From: Carnegiea gigantea
Taxonomy: Eukaryota > Streptophyta > Magnoliopsida > Caryophyllales > Cactaceae
Length of the DNA: 64,000 nucleotides
Direction of reading: 5' to 3'
Assembly: GCA_029747015.1 (NCBI GenBank)
Contig: JAKOGI010003052.1
Coordinates: forward strand, 1-64,000
The notes under the pieces were generated by a model, which saw nothing but the letters and a program-made list of their open reading frames with translations, ran no database searches and was not told the origin of the DNA. This document shows positions 1-10,327 of the stretch, one piece after another. Position numbers and translations under genes: made by a program. Every line of letters begins with the position of its first letter. Position 1 is the first letter of the stretch.

Positions 1-10
1 GAACTCAACA
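1..10 (+). repeat. 3' end of the copia 5' LTR
   Basis: The bases gaactcaaca recur exactly at 4809-4818, where they end the element. They finish in CA as an LTR should and lie two bases before the primer binding site. The rest of this LTR is upstream of the window. Confidence 0.8.
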
Positions 11-12
11 AG

Positions 13-24
13 TGGTATCAGAGC
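13..24 (+). other. copia primer binding site (initiator tRNA-Met)
   Basis: TGGTATCAGAGC is the standard plant PBS complementary to the 3' end of initiator tRNA-Met. It lies two bases after the LTR end, the expected position for minus-strand priming. Confidence 0.95.
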
Positions 25-66
25 GGGGTCTCTTACAAAAGGTTAACACCTTGAGAGATTCTGAAG

Positions 67-1798
67 ATGAGTACCCCACAAGGAATTCTTGAAGGGCAAT
101 CCATTACTCGTCCACCCTATTTCAACGGCCAGCATTATAGTTGGTGGAAGAATAGGATGGAGAACTATATTCATGCAGAAGATTATGAATTATGGATGCT
201 CTTCAAGAACGGGCCCCTTGTTCCCACCAAGGTGCTTGAAGATGGTAAGAAGGTTCCCAAGGAATCCATAGAGTTTGATGCCGAGGACTACAAGAAAATG
301 GAGAAAAATGCCAAGGCCAAAAGCTTCTATATTTTGGCCTAGGACCCGATGAATACACTCGCATCTCTGAGTGTGAATCAGCCCAAGCTATTTGGAATGC
401 TCTGCAAGTTGCTCATGAAGGTACGAGTCAAGTTAAACAATCTAGAATTGAGCTACTTATGCGACAATATGAGTTGTTTGATATAGGGGATCATGAAACT
501 GTGATGGACATGTATACATGGTTCACCCACATCACGAACGAGTTAAAATCCCTGGGAAGATCTTTCACCACTGAAGAGTTGGTGAGGAAAATCCTCAGAA
601 TTTTACCTCGTACGTGGAGGCCAAAGTAACAGCCATCCAAGAGGCTAAAGACATGAACAAGATCACCCTCGACGAGTTGATTGGTAATCTCCAGACCTAT
701 GAACTCCGAAAGAACTCACAGCAAAGAGAGGAGCAAAAGAAGGATCGTGGGTTTGCCTTGAAAGCACATGAGGACACTGACTCTGACCTTGAAGATGAAG
801 AAATGGCCCTAATGTCCATAAAATTCAAGAAATTCTTCAAAAAGGCCAAGGAAAACAACAAAAGAAAAGACTTCAGCAAGTCCAGAAACACCTCCAAAGA
901 ACAGCTCACAGGGTGTTTCAAGTGCTGCAAACCAGATCACTTAGTCAAAAATTGCCCTCTGCTTCGAGAAGATCAGACGCCCGAACACCCTCGAAAACAG
1001 GTTCGAAAACACCCTATAAACAATCTAGGCAAGCGATTCTCGAAAGCTATGCTGGCTGCTGGGGGAGATTCCTCTGAGGATGAAGGAGAATCTGAAGCTG
1101 AAGAAGGGGTCGTAGCACTTATGGCACAAAGTGACTCAGATTCAGATGATGAATCAACAATCAGCCTCTCAGATCTCAAGAGCAAGGTACATGGTCTTAG
1201 CAAAGCTACTTTAGAAGAACTTCTATATAATTTGATAGACACTTGTGCTGATCTAAAAAGAGAAGTTCGTGACCTAGAACTTGAAAATGAAATTCTTAAA
1301 AATGAAAACCTCGGTTTACATGAGAATATTAACTTTCTCAAAGAAAACCTCTTTATAAAAGAAGGAGATTATTCTCGAATGGAGGAAAAACTCTTTGAGG
1401 TAGAAGGAATGGTTGAGTCCTTGCTCAGGGAGAACAAAGGTTTGCATGCTGATATAGAAAAACTGAAAAATGAGCTTACCACAACCAAGCGCTGGAACGA
1501 GTCCTCACAAGCCCTTGATTGGTTAAACACTCACCACAGTTGAAACAAAAAGGGACTTGGGTATAAGCCTAAATGAACAGTCTACCCAATTCACAGAAAG
1601 TATGTGGGATTACCTGAAAACATTGTCTGCTTTCATTGTGGCAAAACGGGTCATTATAGATACACTTGCCCTTTAAGAAAACATGCCAATGAAAAAAATG
1701 AAAGGTATGTGAAACAAATTTGGATTAGAAAAGACGAGCTTTACATGTCTAAAAGAATGGGACCCAAGTGGATCTGGGTTTCCAAAACTAACCCGTGA
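67..1798 (+). pseudogene. gag: copia gag (broken)
   Basis: Encodes the capsid/nucleocapsid polyprotein that packages element RNA. The ATG at 67 begins an N-terminal segment rich in W and Y (91 codons open, stop at 340-342). Capsid-like sequence continues in another frame (342 to about 626) and shifts again near 617 into the frame open to 1543. A first zinc knuckle CX2CX4HX4C lies at about 914-955, followed by an acidic region and a long heptad-rich segment (about 1170-1500) that looks like a coiled coil. In-frame TGA codons follow at 1541-1543 and 1574-1576. A second CCHC knuckle is at 1628-1669, and this frame ends at the TGA at 1796-1798. Two frameshifts and these stops make gag non-functional. 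Confidence 0.9.
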
Positions 1799-1861
1799 TT
1801 TGTTTTGCAGGCTGAAGTGAGAGAGAACAACCTTACGAACAACCCCACTAACACCCTTGGA

Positions 1862-2220
1862 AACAGGCAGTTGTAGTTTGTTGATAGTGGGTGTTCACGG
1901 CACATGACTGGTGAAAGATCAAACTTTCTCTCACTTACAGCTCTGAATGGTGGGAGTGTAGCATTTGGAAACGACAAGTCTGGGACAATTATCGGTATAG
2001 GTAATATTGGTAAAACTCTCTCCCACTCAATTGATAATGTGCACTTAGTTGATGGGTTAAAGTACAATTTGCTAAGTGTGTCCCAACTGTGTGACAAGAA
2101 CAACTTAGTACTGTTTTCAAAAACACGTTGCTTGGTTTTGAATGACGACACAGGAGATGTTGTGTTGAGGGGGAAGCGATGTCAAAATGTTTATAAAGTT
2201 TGTATTTCTACTCTTCCCCA
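1862..2220 (+). pseudogene. pol: copia protease domain (broken)
   Basis: Retropepsin-type aspartic protease that would cut the Gag-Pol polyprotein. The catalytic DSG motif is encoded at 1883-1891, followed by the CSRHMTG context typical of plant copia proteases and by a GL-x-NLLSVSQL segment near 2055-2090. A TAG at 1874-1876, three codons before the catalytic Asp, sits where this family usually has a tryptophan (TGG), consistent with one G-to-A change. The next ATG in frame (1904) is downstream of the catalytic Asp, so no functional protease can start there. Confidence 0.88.
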
Positions 2221-3333
2221 AAATAATCTGACTTGTTTAAATGCATTAAATGATGATATAATGCTATGGCACAAGAGACTAGGTCATGCAAGCTTATCCT
2301 TGTTAAACAAACTTGTTTCAAAATACCTAGTTATTAGACTACCTTCCATCAAATTTAATGATGACAAGGTATGTGAAGCTTGTGCAAAAGGCAAACAAGT
2401 CAGATCTTCTTTTAAATCGAAAAAATGTGTAAGCACTACGCGACCTCTAGAATTATTACACATTGATTTGTGTGGTCCCATGAGGGTAACCAGTAGAGGT
2501 GGGAAAAAGTATGTGCTTGTTGTAGTGGATGATTACTCTCGATTTACTTGGACCTTGTTTTTAGCATCCAAGATGAAACCTTTGAGAATTTTATTGCCTT
2601 TCTCAAAAAGGTTGAAAAGAGAGTAGGACTCTCTTTAATTAGCTTGAGATCTGATCATGGAACTGAGTTTGAAAATGCAAGTTTTATTAACTATTGTAAT
2701 GAACATGGTGTGGATCATAACTTCTCAGCCCCAAGAACACCCCAACAAAAGGGGGTGGTTGAGCGCAAAAATCGAACCCTGGAAGACATGACCAGAACAA
2801 TGCTTATACCTAGCGGTCTTCCTAGGTATTTCTGGGCAGAAGCATTGAACACCTCATGTTACATTATAAATAGATGCATGATCATACCCATTTTGAGCAA
2901 AACTCCTTATGAACTTTTCAAGGGCAGAAAACCCAATATTACGCACCTAAGGACATTTGGTTGTAGGTGTTTTATGCATAATAATGGGAAGGATGCCTTA
3001 GGAAAATTTGACCCTAGGAGTGATGAGGCAATATTCCTTGGCTATTCTTCTCACAGTAAGGCATACAAAGTCTTTAACAAAAGAACCTTGTGTGTTGAGA
3101 AAAGTGTGCATGTGCTTTTTAATGAATCTAACGTGTTGAGTGGGAATGATGCACAGGAAGATGAACTTGAATTAGGTCTTGTTCGAAAAGAAGTGTTGCT
3201 CCAAGATAAACGAGGTAAGAACACCATGGAAAAAACAACTCCTGAAGGTGTTCCTCAGAACAGCAGGCAAGGTGAACACCAAACAGGGAAAACACCGCTG
3301 AACCCTGTTCGGAACCGTGTTCTTCAGGAATAG
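2221..3333 (+). pseudogene. pol: copia integrase with GAG-pre-integrase zinc domain (one frameshift)
   Basis: Integrase inserts the cDNA into host DNA. An HHCC-type zinc domain is visible at about 2265-2400 (H-x-RLGH, then CEAC). The catalytic triad is present: Asp at 2465-2467, Asp at 2653-2655 (SDHGTEF) and Glu at 2761-2763 (VERKNRTL). The frame changes near 2570, so the two catalytic Asp codons are in different frames. A typical copia C-terminal part follows (GRKP, FGCRCF, FLGYSSHSKAYKVFN). The frame closes at 3331-3333 in the low-complexity linker before RT. Only the one-base frameshift separates it from an intact reading frame. Confidence 0.93.
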
Positions 3334-4550
3334 ACTTACAAACATGTACAGAAACAGGCTCGGGAGATGATCGTAAGCATTATGTTACGACTAGAGTAGA
3401 GCATGGGTCTGTGAATCCTCTTACTCCACGACCATGGAAGCACCATAGTTCGTACCCTCTTGATCAAATCTTGTCAGATATTAATACTGGAGTGCAAACT
3501 AGATCTAAACTAAAGAATTTTTGTGCTTTCTATGCCTTTCTTTCTAACATTGAGCCAAAAAGTGTGAATGAAGCTCTTGCAGATTCAGATTGGATCACGG
3601 CTATGCAAGAAGAGCTTCATCAATTTGAGAGAAACAAAGGATGGCACCTTGTACCTAAACCTGCAGAGAGAACAATCATTGGAACCAAGTGGGTGTTCCG
3701 AAACAAACTAGATGAGTCAGGAACAGTCACTAGGAACAAGGCACGGCTGGTTGTACAAGGATACAATCAAAAAGAAGGGATCGATTATGAAGAAACCTTT
3801 GCACCAGTTGCTAGAATTAAGGCTATTCGAATCTTAATAGCCTTTGCAGCTCATATGGAAATCAAGCTATATCAAATGGATGTTAAAAGTGCATTCCTAA
3901 ACGGATACCTTAAAGAAGAGGTGTATGTCAAACAATCCCCTGGTTTTGAAAATGGTGATTTTCCAAATCATGTTTTTAAACTTGACAAGGCACTTTATTG
4001 TTTAAAACAAGCTCCAAGAGCTTGGTATGAACGGTTGTCAAGTTTTTTACTTGAAAATGATTTTAGAAGAGGCAAGGTAGACAATACCTTGTTTCTAAAA
4101 TCTAAGTGGGAACATTTTTTGATTGTCCAAATATATGTTGATGACATTATATTTGGTGCAACTCATCATGATTAATGCAATGAATTTTCAAATATGATGA
4201 GGAGTGAGTTTGAGATGAGCATGATGGGTGAGCTCAATTTTTTCTTAGGCTTACAAATCAAGCAAACTCCAAACGGCACCATGATCCATCAACAAAAGTA
4301 TATCAAGGAGTTACTTAAGCGTTTTGGGATGGAGTCAGCCAAACCCACAGACACTTCTATTCCTCCTTCAACCAAGTTGGTTACGGATGATGGGAGTCCC
4401 TCAGTTGAGGAGAAACTCTATAGGGGTATGATTGGGTCACTCTTATACCTAACCGCTAGTAGACCTGATATTGTTTTTAGTGTTGGTTTATGTGCCCGTT
4501 TTCAGTCTAACCTAAGGAAACTCATCTTAAGGCTGTTAAACGGATACTAA
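3334..4550 (+). pseudogene. pol: copia reverse transcriptase (broken)
   Basis: RNA-dependent DNA polymerase (RVT_2 type). Open from 3411 to 4175 with the copia landmarks WxxAMxEEL (about 3592), [44 protein letters not shown] and the catalytic YVDD at 4134-4145. A TAA follows at 4173-4175, then the same frame reopens (4194-4550) with the thumb/connection part, including FFLGLQI, GSLLYL and RPDI. Another frame change near 4510 ends it. The bases between 3334 and 3411 are linker. Confidence 0.93.
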
Positions 4551-4682
4551 GGTATTTGAAACATACACCCAATTTAGCTTTATGGTATCCTAAAGGTTGC
4601 AATTTTGATCTTATTGGATATGCTGACGCTGACTATGCTGGATTCCTAGTTGATAGAAAGAGTACCTCAGGCACTCGCTAGA
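4551..4682 (+). pseudogene. pol: copia RNase H N-terminal remnant
   Basis: After the shift near 4510 the sequence reads through a connection segment into YADADYAG and RKSTSGT (about 4619-4675), the start of the copia RNase H domain with its first catalytic Asp. It then meets a TAG at 4679-4681. The rest of RNase H (the catalytic Glu and later Asp residues and the C-terminal tail) is absent, and LTR-like sequence follows almost at once. This points to an internal deletion of roughly 300-400 bp or more, estimated from usual family length. Confidence 0.85.
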
Positions 4683-4818
4683 GATCATTTTGAAATAAAT
4701 AGACTGGAACTAGGGTTGGTGAGAACAACCTCTGTGAGGGTGTTTCTTATTTACATCGCGAAAATCAGACACCACAATTCACCCCCCCTCTTGTGGTTGT
4801 ATAATCACGAACTCAACA
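4683..4818 (+). repeat. copia 3' end: remnant of 3' LTR
   Basis: Contains the C-rich run accccccc and the gaactcaaca terminus shared with 1-10. The left border of the LTR cannot be placed because most of the 5' LTR is outside the window and a deletion has joined RNase H to this segment. The right border at 4818 is firm: host family A sequence resumes at 4819. Confidence 0.7.
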
Positions 4819-4823
4819 GTTAC
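4819..4823. repeat. probable target site duplication of the copia insertion (gttac)
   Basis: The uninterrupted family A LTR reads aatagttacgactc at 17040 and similarly at 23645 and 52850. The copia element interrupts this just before gttac. The matching left copy would lie outside the window. Confidence 0.6.
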
Positions 4824-4899
4824 GGCTCATTTTGAAGTTCATATCCGATTATGATTCGTATGAGATTATGACACGACTAATCATATATACGTTAATTCT

Positions 4900-5630
4900 A
4901 AGAATTTATAATTCATTTCGAATGACATTTTCAGGCATGCATTAAGTAACTAAATTCGAACCTAAGCCAAACATACTTACCTTACTTCGAATTAAAACTT
5001 TCAGCTTGAATTAACAAAATTGATTTGAATCGAAGCTAAGCATACATAATTCATTTCGAATTAATATTTCAGGCATAATTTACGTCCATTGATTCGAATC
5101 GACGCCAAACATATATAAATCGTTTCGAATTAACATTCAGGCATAATTTACCTAACTTGATTCGGATCGAGGCTAAACATATGTGCATCACTTTGAATTA
5201 ACATTTCAGGCATAACTTACATGACTTGATTTGAATTGAAGCTAAACATATATAATTCACCAAGAATTAACATTTCAGGCATAATTTACGACCATTGATT
5301 CGAATCGACGCTAAACACATTTAAATTACTTCGAATTAACATTTCAAGCATGATTTACATTCATTGATTCAAATCGATGCTAAACACATTTAAATTACTT
5401 TGAATTAACATTTCAAGCATAATTTATATCCACTGATTTGAATCGACGCTAAACACATCTAAATTACTTGGAATTAACATTTCAAGCATGATTTACATTC
5501 ATTGATTCGAATCGACGCTAAACACATTTAAATTACTTCGAACTAACATTTCAAGCATAATTTATATCCACTGATTCGAATCGACGCTAAACACATCTAA
5601 ATTACTTCGAATTAACATGTCAAGCACAAA
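4900..5630. repeat. 69-bp subrepeats in LTR 1
   Basis: Repeats of about 69 bp built on TTCGAA-containing blocks (acttcgaattaac, gattcgaatcgacgctaaa). The last four alternate between two variants, cattcattg and tatccactg, giving a 138-bp dimeric order. The left copies are more diverged. Confidence 0.85.
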
Positions 5631-5776
5631 TTAACCAAATGAATCGAACCTAAACATGTATAGCTCACTTCTTGACATTTCTAACGAATTTAGCGAACTC
5701 TAACATGACATGCAACATCAATCTGTTGAAAAACATTTCGAAAATAATAATAGCCTAGGAGGCGAGAAACACCCAC

Positions 5777-6352
5777 CTGGACTCCAAGCTAGGGATTCGT
5801 TCGAGGGGTTTTAGGCTCGGCTTTGAGCGCTGGAAAGACCCGATTCCCTGACCTTTGCTCACCGTCGCACGAACCAACCCAATCCACGCTTAACCCACGC
5901 AAAAACAGATCAAATTCGACCCATTTTTGCAGCCCAGTTCAAAGAGCCTTGCCCGATCTGATTTCTGCCCTCCCTTGTCGCTACTGCTGGTGGTTGCCGG
6001 AGTCAGGCTCAACCGCCGCCTGGTCGTCGTCCTCGGTCGCGACGGTCGCCGGCAGCAGGCCGCGGTTCGTTGAACCCCTTTCACTCCCTCACTCTATCGC
6101 TCAAACTCTCTCTCTTTCTCCATTGTGGCGTCGCGGGGCAGCGCTGGGGGGGTCGCACCAGCCACGACGGTGGCCGGCCGCCAGCCGCCGGCGTTCCCCG
6201 ACCCTCCACTCTCTCTCGGTCCGCCCCCCTCTCTCTCTGGTGGCAGCAAGTTCGCGAGAGTTGGGGTTTGAGGAACCCCCCTTGCTCGTGCCGTTCTCTG
6301 CTGAAGAAGAAAGGGGCTTCAGCCCCCTTATGTTTTTTTGTTTTTTTTTTTT
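5777..6352 (-). promoter_or_regulatory. GC-rich cassette of LTR 1 with splice-donor-like edge
   Basis: A 575-bp GC-rich block in an AT-rich LTR. Its left edge on the - strand reads CCAG/GTGGGTG (GT at 5775-5776), a good 5' splice site. Its right edge is a long T tract (6329-6352), which is an A tract in the sense direction. A perfect inverted repeat GGGGCT-TC-AGCCCC lies at 6312-6325. Open frames on both strands are short and not conserved in length between copies, so I do not call a protein. By position it should hold the transcription start and RNA leader; that is inference. Confidence 0.55.
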
Positions 6353-6760
6353 GACTCAAGCTGATCAGTGATTGGCATCGCTAGTCTAGTTCGTATCCCG
6401 AACTCTAAACCCGAATCACTAATACGGCCTTCTATCGACTATTCATTCCCAAATACGTCAAGATTCGATTTCATAAATCTCGAAACTAATTCTAAGATTG
6501 AAATCCTAACCGTATTCGGGAAACGACTAAATAAATCGAATAACGACTAAATTAAACTATCGATATAATTTAAAAGCATAAATAGCACGAATTAACTTTA
6601 AAATCAATAATAACAATAATAATTCCTTTTTAATAAAAATTATAGCTCCCAAAAGCACATCGATAATAATTTAACTCACACAGTTTCTAAAAATACGAAT
6701 TTAGAACGCAAAAAGGAAATTTAGTTAGCTTAACGGAAAACGACAATGCGGGGTCTTACG

Positions 6761-6796
6761 CTCTTCCCCCTTAAAAGAATTTCGTCCTCGAAATTC
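6761..6796 (-). other. Polypurine tract and adjacent perfect hairpin
   Basis: On the - strand the sequence ends AAGGGGGAAGAG just before the LTR, as expected for plus-strand priming. Next to it is the perfect inverted repeat GAATTTCG-TCCT-CGAAATTC (6777-6796). Such a block before the 3' LTR is common in plant Ty3/gypsy elements, where it overlaps the end of pol. Confidence 0.8.
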
Positions 6797-7396
6797 TAAA
6801 TTTAGGTTCGGTCTTTCCTAGAATGCATGCACACAACTAGAATTTACGCGATAGGTTATCAAAAAGGCTTCATTATGCAATCACTGCTTCCTTTAAATCA
6901 AAAGAAAAGGGCTAATGGTATCCAGTGTCCTCCTCGCCAATCTCTTCAAGCGTGTACTCGCTCTGTTTAGGCGCCGAGGGCAAATCGCATTGAAGAGAGG
7001 CAAATGAATTGGCGTGGAAAAACCATATTAAACTCATTTCGAAAGGGACAAGGACTTTGAATCACCTACACACTACTCGTATCATGACAAGGAGCTTTAT
7101 GCACATGCATCGCTATGGGTCGGCGTCCAAGGGTATGACGTCACGCTGCAAAGAACAAGAGTCATAACGGTTAACTCTGAGACCCTATGACACTCTAGAG
7201 TGATAAAAGCAACTTAAAAGCATCACGTTGATCACCTCTAGTGATAATGACATCACAATGAAAATCGATAACTCAACGTTTTCAAGCCAAGAATCACATG
7301 CCAGATGAATTATCCATTCCGCCCACATGGTGCACAACTTAGAGAGGAGTAAAATACAACCATTGTCATTGTAAGGAAACAACCTTTTAAAGTTAG
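6761..7396 (-). repeat. Family A internal region 1, left part
   Basis: Starts with the reverse-complement polypurine tract and continues with sequence shared with 18974-19610 and 31276-31910. No coding sequence is recognisable. It ends with gttag (7392-7396), the target duplication of element E. Confidence 0.85.
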
Positions 7397-8548
7397 TGAT
7401 GTAGATGTGGGTGGCGAAGTGAACCAAATCACAACTCAAACTCCAAACTAAACAAGAATCAACCAAAGAAATAGTGAATATGGTGGAAGATAGTTTGAGA
7501 TGGTTTGAAGAATAATAACAAAAAGAACAAGGATAAACAAGACCTTGTAATTAAGATAATCCTTCACGGAGCCACTCAATGACTTGATCTTGGGTAATTC
7601 TCTTGTCTTAACAAGGAATCACTCCAATTGGAAAAGGAAGAGAACCTAGAACACCACTTGAATGAGCCAAATTCAAGATATAGAACTAGGAATTTGAGAC
7701 ACAAATGAGAATCACTCTCAAAGGTGCTTGTATTACTTGGGAAATCTCTTACCAATGCTGAATGATTAGCTTCACATGCCCCTCCCCTTTTATAGATCAG
7801 CAAAAGACAATCAAAGACTCAAATAACTCCTAACAATTAAAACTAGCTAATGAAAAGTCTAAGAAAAATGAAAAGACACATCATAAAAAGGGGTGGGGGA
7901 GGTTACAAGGAATATTCTAGGATTTTTGCAGCTGATTACATCAATCTAGAAGCATCTAAAACGTGCACAAAATCAGCCACACAAATATATGTAACCTAAG
8001 ACTCTTCATATTACCAGCATTAATCCTTGCAATTGCCTCAACCTTCAACAGAGCATAACTTCCAGAATACTCGGCCAAATCACGCGTTCTTGGGCTTGTT
8101 AGAAAGCCCTGGAAGTCTATTTTCCAGAATGGGCTCATTTGCCAATTTGGATAAGCGGTTTGAAAGTTATGGCCCAAACAATGACCTACCAGACTGGACT
8201 GGATCAGCACAACGTATCTTTGAGTGATATTTTGCCCAATCCAAATGATGTCCAAATTAAATAAAATTGGGCTTGTTTTAAGAGAATCTTAAGCTTCAAA
8301 AGCACATGGGCCCAAGTTGTGGGTCCACTTGAGCTTGTCCAAAAGTGGTCATAAAAATCGGGTTCAGCAGGGATGAATTCGGCACCAAATTCTAGCAAAG
8401 CTTAACCTCTTTTTGACCTCTCCATAGTGTCGCGAGTCTTTGAACTCACTTAAGAAGACAAATAGGCACATTTCCATGCATGATCTTCTTTGACCCTTTT
8501 TTCTTTGAAATTGGACTGAATAAAATGTGCATATGGAAATATGCATCA
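7397..8548 (-). repeat. Element E left LTR (3' LTR in sense)
   Basis: 1152 bp, TG...CA, matching 10635-11787 with scattered substitutions and small indels. Short open frames here on both strands show no recognisable domain. Confidence 0.93.
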
Positions 8549-8880
8549 TACTCCCCGGGTTGTTTTGAGTTTGTCCTCAAAACTCAAAGGGTGGCAAGCC
8601 TCTCAAGAAAGGGGTACGCTTACAATATGGGAGCTTTGGGGAAGGAGGTCACAGGGCATCACCTCTAGAGAGATATAGAAGAGGGTGAGGGGAGGATGAT
8701 AAAAGGGTCACACCTGGTGAGGAGAAGAGGCGGAGGTGGGAAATCTTCTTTGGGGCAAGGGTTTGGGAAGGATGAATGAGGGTTAAGGCTTGTCGGTCCT
8801 TTGTGGCTTGGGGGCTTTGGCACGATGGAATAGGGGTCAAGTGATTTCTTCTCATCCTTAATAAGGAGTAGGTGTTGAGG
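8549..8880 (-). other. Element E 3' region and polypurine tract
   Basis: The sense strand ends with ACAACCCGGGGAGTA before the LTR, a purine-rich primer site. Upstream is a degenerate segment resembling the tail of a gypsy polyprotein. The polymerase and integrase region that should separate it from protease is missing. Confidence 0.6.
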
Positions 8881-9295
8881 CGCCCATGATGAATTACATG
8901 GCGATCAAAACATCCATGGTCTACCCAACAATATATGGGCTTGCATCCATAGGAAGAATGTCAACAATACTCATCTTATAGTGGTCTCCAATAGAAAGAG
9001 AAATGAGGCATGATGAGAAATGTATATACCTTTGCCTGATTTAGCCATTGGATGCTATAAGGCTTAGGATGGGGTGTAGTCTCAAGTTTGAGCTGTCCAC
9101 CATGGTTTTGGATGCAACATTTGTACAACTACCTCCATCGATGATGGAGGGTACAAACTTTCCCTTGAATAGTGCACCTTGTGTGGAAAATCGCCTCTCT
9201 TTGCTCCATGTCCGTTTGAGTAGCAAAATCCGCTCAAGGCAGGCGGATAACAAGCAATCTCCTTCATCGGGCCTTAACCTCTCTTCTTCCTCCAA
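8880..9295 (-). pseudogene. pol: Element E gypsy-type aspartic protease (broken)
   Basis: On the - strand the reading frame contains GKFVPSIIDGGSCTNVASK; IDGGSCTN is the plant gypsy form of the retropepsin active site (around 9119-9142). Downstream, in a shifted frame toward 8880, the sequence DILPMDAS and a following G-R/x-PW-like segment resemble the C-terminal flap-to-LLGRPW part of the same domain. Frame changes and a stop prevent a full product. The coding sequence stops being recognisable after this point, marking the left edge of the polymerase deletion. Confidence 0.75.
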
Positions 9296-9646
9296 ACTTC
9301 CTCTTCTTCATGGTCTGCTCCTCAATGCTTCTTGGTACTCGCCAGGGAAACAATTCCTGTTTGACACTCAGATGCCCCATACCTTGACAAACGAAAGCAA
9401 CAATGCCTTGGCCGTGAGGGACTTGTTGTGGGATTTGGAGGGGTGTGTGAGGGTTTTGGGGGTGAGGGGTTTTGTGGGGGAGGTAAGGGATTTTGAGAAA
9501 GTAAGGACGGGAAAGGAGTCTTGGAAAGGACACTCTTTCCTTTGATTTCTTTTGTTGCTCTACCTTTAGGCTAGAGAACTAATGTCATCTAGGGATGAAT
9601 AGGGTTGCAACTCAATTACATGAGCAATGGAATCATCAAGAACCGG
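9296..9646 (-). pseudogene. gag: Element E gag C-terminal part (degenerate)
   Basis: Follows the stop at 9647-9649 in the sense direction. A frame carries IELQPYSSLDDI, typical of plant gypsy gag after the capsid domain. Another carries a CQGMGH fragment of the zinc knuckle with its last cysteine missing. Several stops and frame changes are present. Confidence 0.65.
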
Positions 9647-10288
9647 TCAAGTATCTACAAGGTTTGTGATCGTCTTCTCCAAATCGCATTTGAGTAGGAG
9701 TTGTTCAAACTCCCGAGTGTATTCTTCCACACTCTGGATCCTTGCTTGAGTCGATGGAGCTTGAGATAATTGTCTTGCAACATAGTGAGAGGGAAGAAAC
9801 TTGGCCTTGAGTTTTTCTTTCATTTTGGCCCAAGTTCTGATTTTCCCTTTCCCGTTTCTTGCTCTTTTCGCTCCAAGGTTAGCACACCAGATTGAAGCAT
9901 ATTTTCTGAGTTTAAGGGCTACAAGCTTTACCTTCTTATCTTCCGGGATGTCCTCATATTCAAAGATCCTCTCAATGGTGTGCAACCAATCGAGAAATAA
10001 GTTCGGATCAAGTTGGCCTTCAAATTCGGGGATGTCAATTCGGACACCACCAATATTTCCTCCTTGCCTTCGTCTCCTTGGGGGTTCCTCATCACTTGAA
10101 TTGGCATGGGAGTGATGGACTTCCTCTTCAGATTCAACCACCGGTTCATGAGGAGGAGAGGGAGTGGGGCTATGAACCCACCTTCTTTTCTCCTCCAAAA
10201 GTTGCCCAAGTTGAGTTCGAAGATAAGTGAGTTGTGCTTCTAACTCTTCCACACGTTCTTGGTCGCTTCTTGTGGACTTTGTAGACAT
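9647..10288 (-). pseudogene. gag: Element E gag N-terminal and capsid region (213 codons)
   Basis: Plant Ty3/gypsy retrotransposon Gag (Retrotrans_gag domain). I place the start at the ATG at 10286-10288 (MSTKSTRS); the open frame extends further upstream only because the leader has no stop. The protein has an N-terminal heptad-like segment (ERVEELEAQL), an acidic and proline-rich linker, an arginine-rich patch and the capsid core (DIPEFEGQLDP, FLDWLHTIERIFEYEDIPEDKKVKLVALKLRKYA is the visible block, with FLPSHY and EYTREFEQLLLKCDLE after it). A TGA at 9647-9649 truncates it before the nucleocapsid. Confidence 0.88.
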
Positions 10289-10327
10289 GTTGGAGATGCG
10301 TTGAAGGAAGAATATGCAGCAGGGAAA

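Larger units (their letters stand above)
1..4818 (+). mobile_element. Ty1/copia LTR retrotransposon, decayed, 5' LTR mostly outside window
   Basis: Order of domains is gag, protease, integrase, reverse transcriptase, RNase H, which defines Ty1/copia (Pseudoviridae-type). The long gag with a coiled-coil segment and two CCHC knuckles resembles the SIRE/Tork lineages; that lineage call is tentative. The element starts in the last bases of its 5' LTR (1-10) and ends at 4818 with the same ten bases. The DNA after 4818 continues a family A LTR in the middle: the uninterrupted site is seen at about 17040. Frameshifts near 340, 617, 2570 and 4510, several in-frame stops and a deletion in RNase H make it non-functional. 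It is the only + strand element in the window. Confidence 0.95.
4819..6760 (-). repeat. Family A LTR 1 (part; interrupted by copia)
   Basis: Matches LTR 2 from about 17044 to 18973. Contains the 69-bp subrepeats (about 4900-5630), the GC-rich cassette and an AT-rich end. The terminal dinucleotide is CG (6759-6760) instead of CA. The other half of this LTR lies left of the copia element, outside the window. Confidence 0.9.

Noticed and set aside
1800..1812. tttgttttgcag in copia as a splice acceptor for pol
   Set aside because: It fits an acceptor, but one short pyrimidine-rich match is weak and no donor could be paired with it in this decayed copy.
5723..5736. Splice acceptor TTTTTCAG on the - strand shortly after the cassette donor
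   Set aside because: The intron would be under about 60 nt, below the usual plant minimum, so I did not pair it with the donor.
6312..6352. Hairpin plus T run resembling a bacterial rho-independent terminator
   Set aside because: This is plant nuclear DNA. The T run is the A-rich edge of the LTR cassette in the sense direction.
5823..6371. 182-codon open frame (and 60-160 codon frames at matching places in other LTRs) as a gene
   Set aside because: Lies in the GC-rich LTR cassette, where long frames arise on both strands at once. Lengths differ between copies through indels, composition is low in complexity (Ser, Arg, Pro), and no domain is recognisable.
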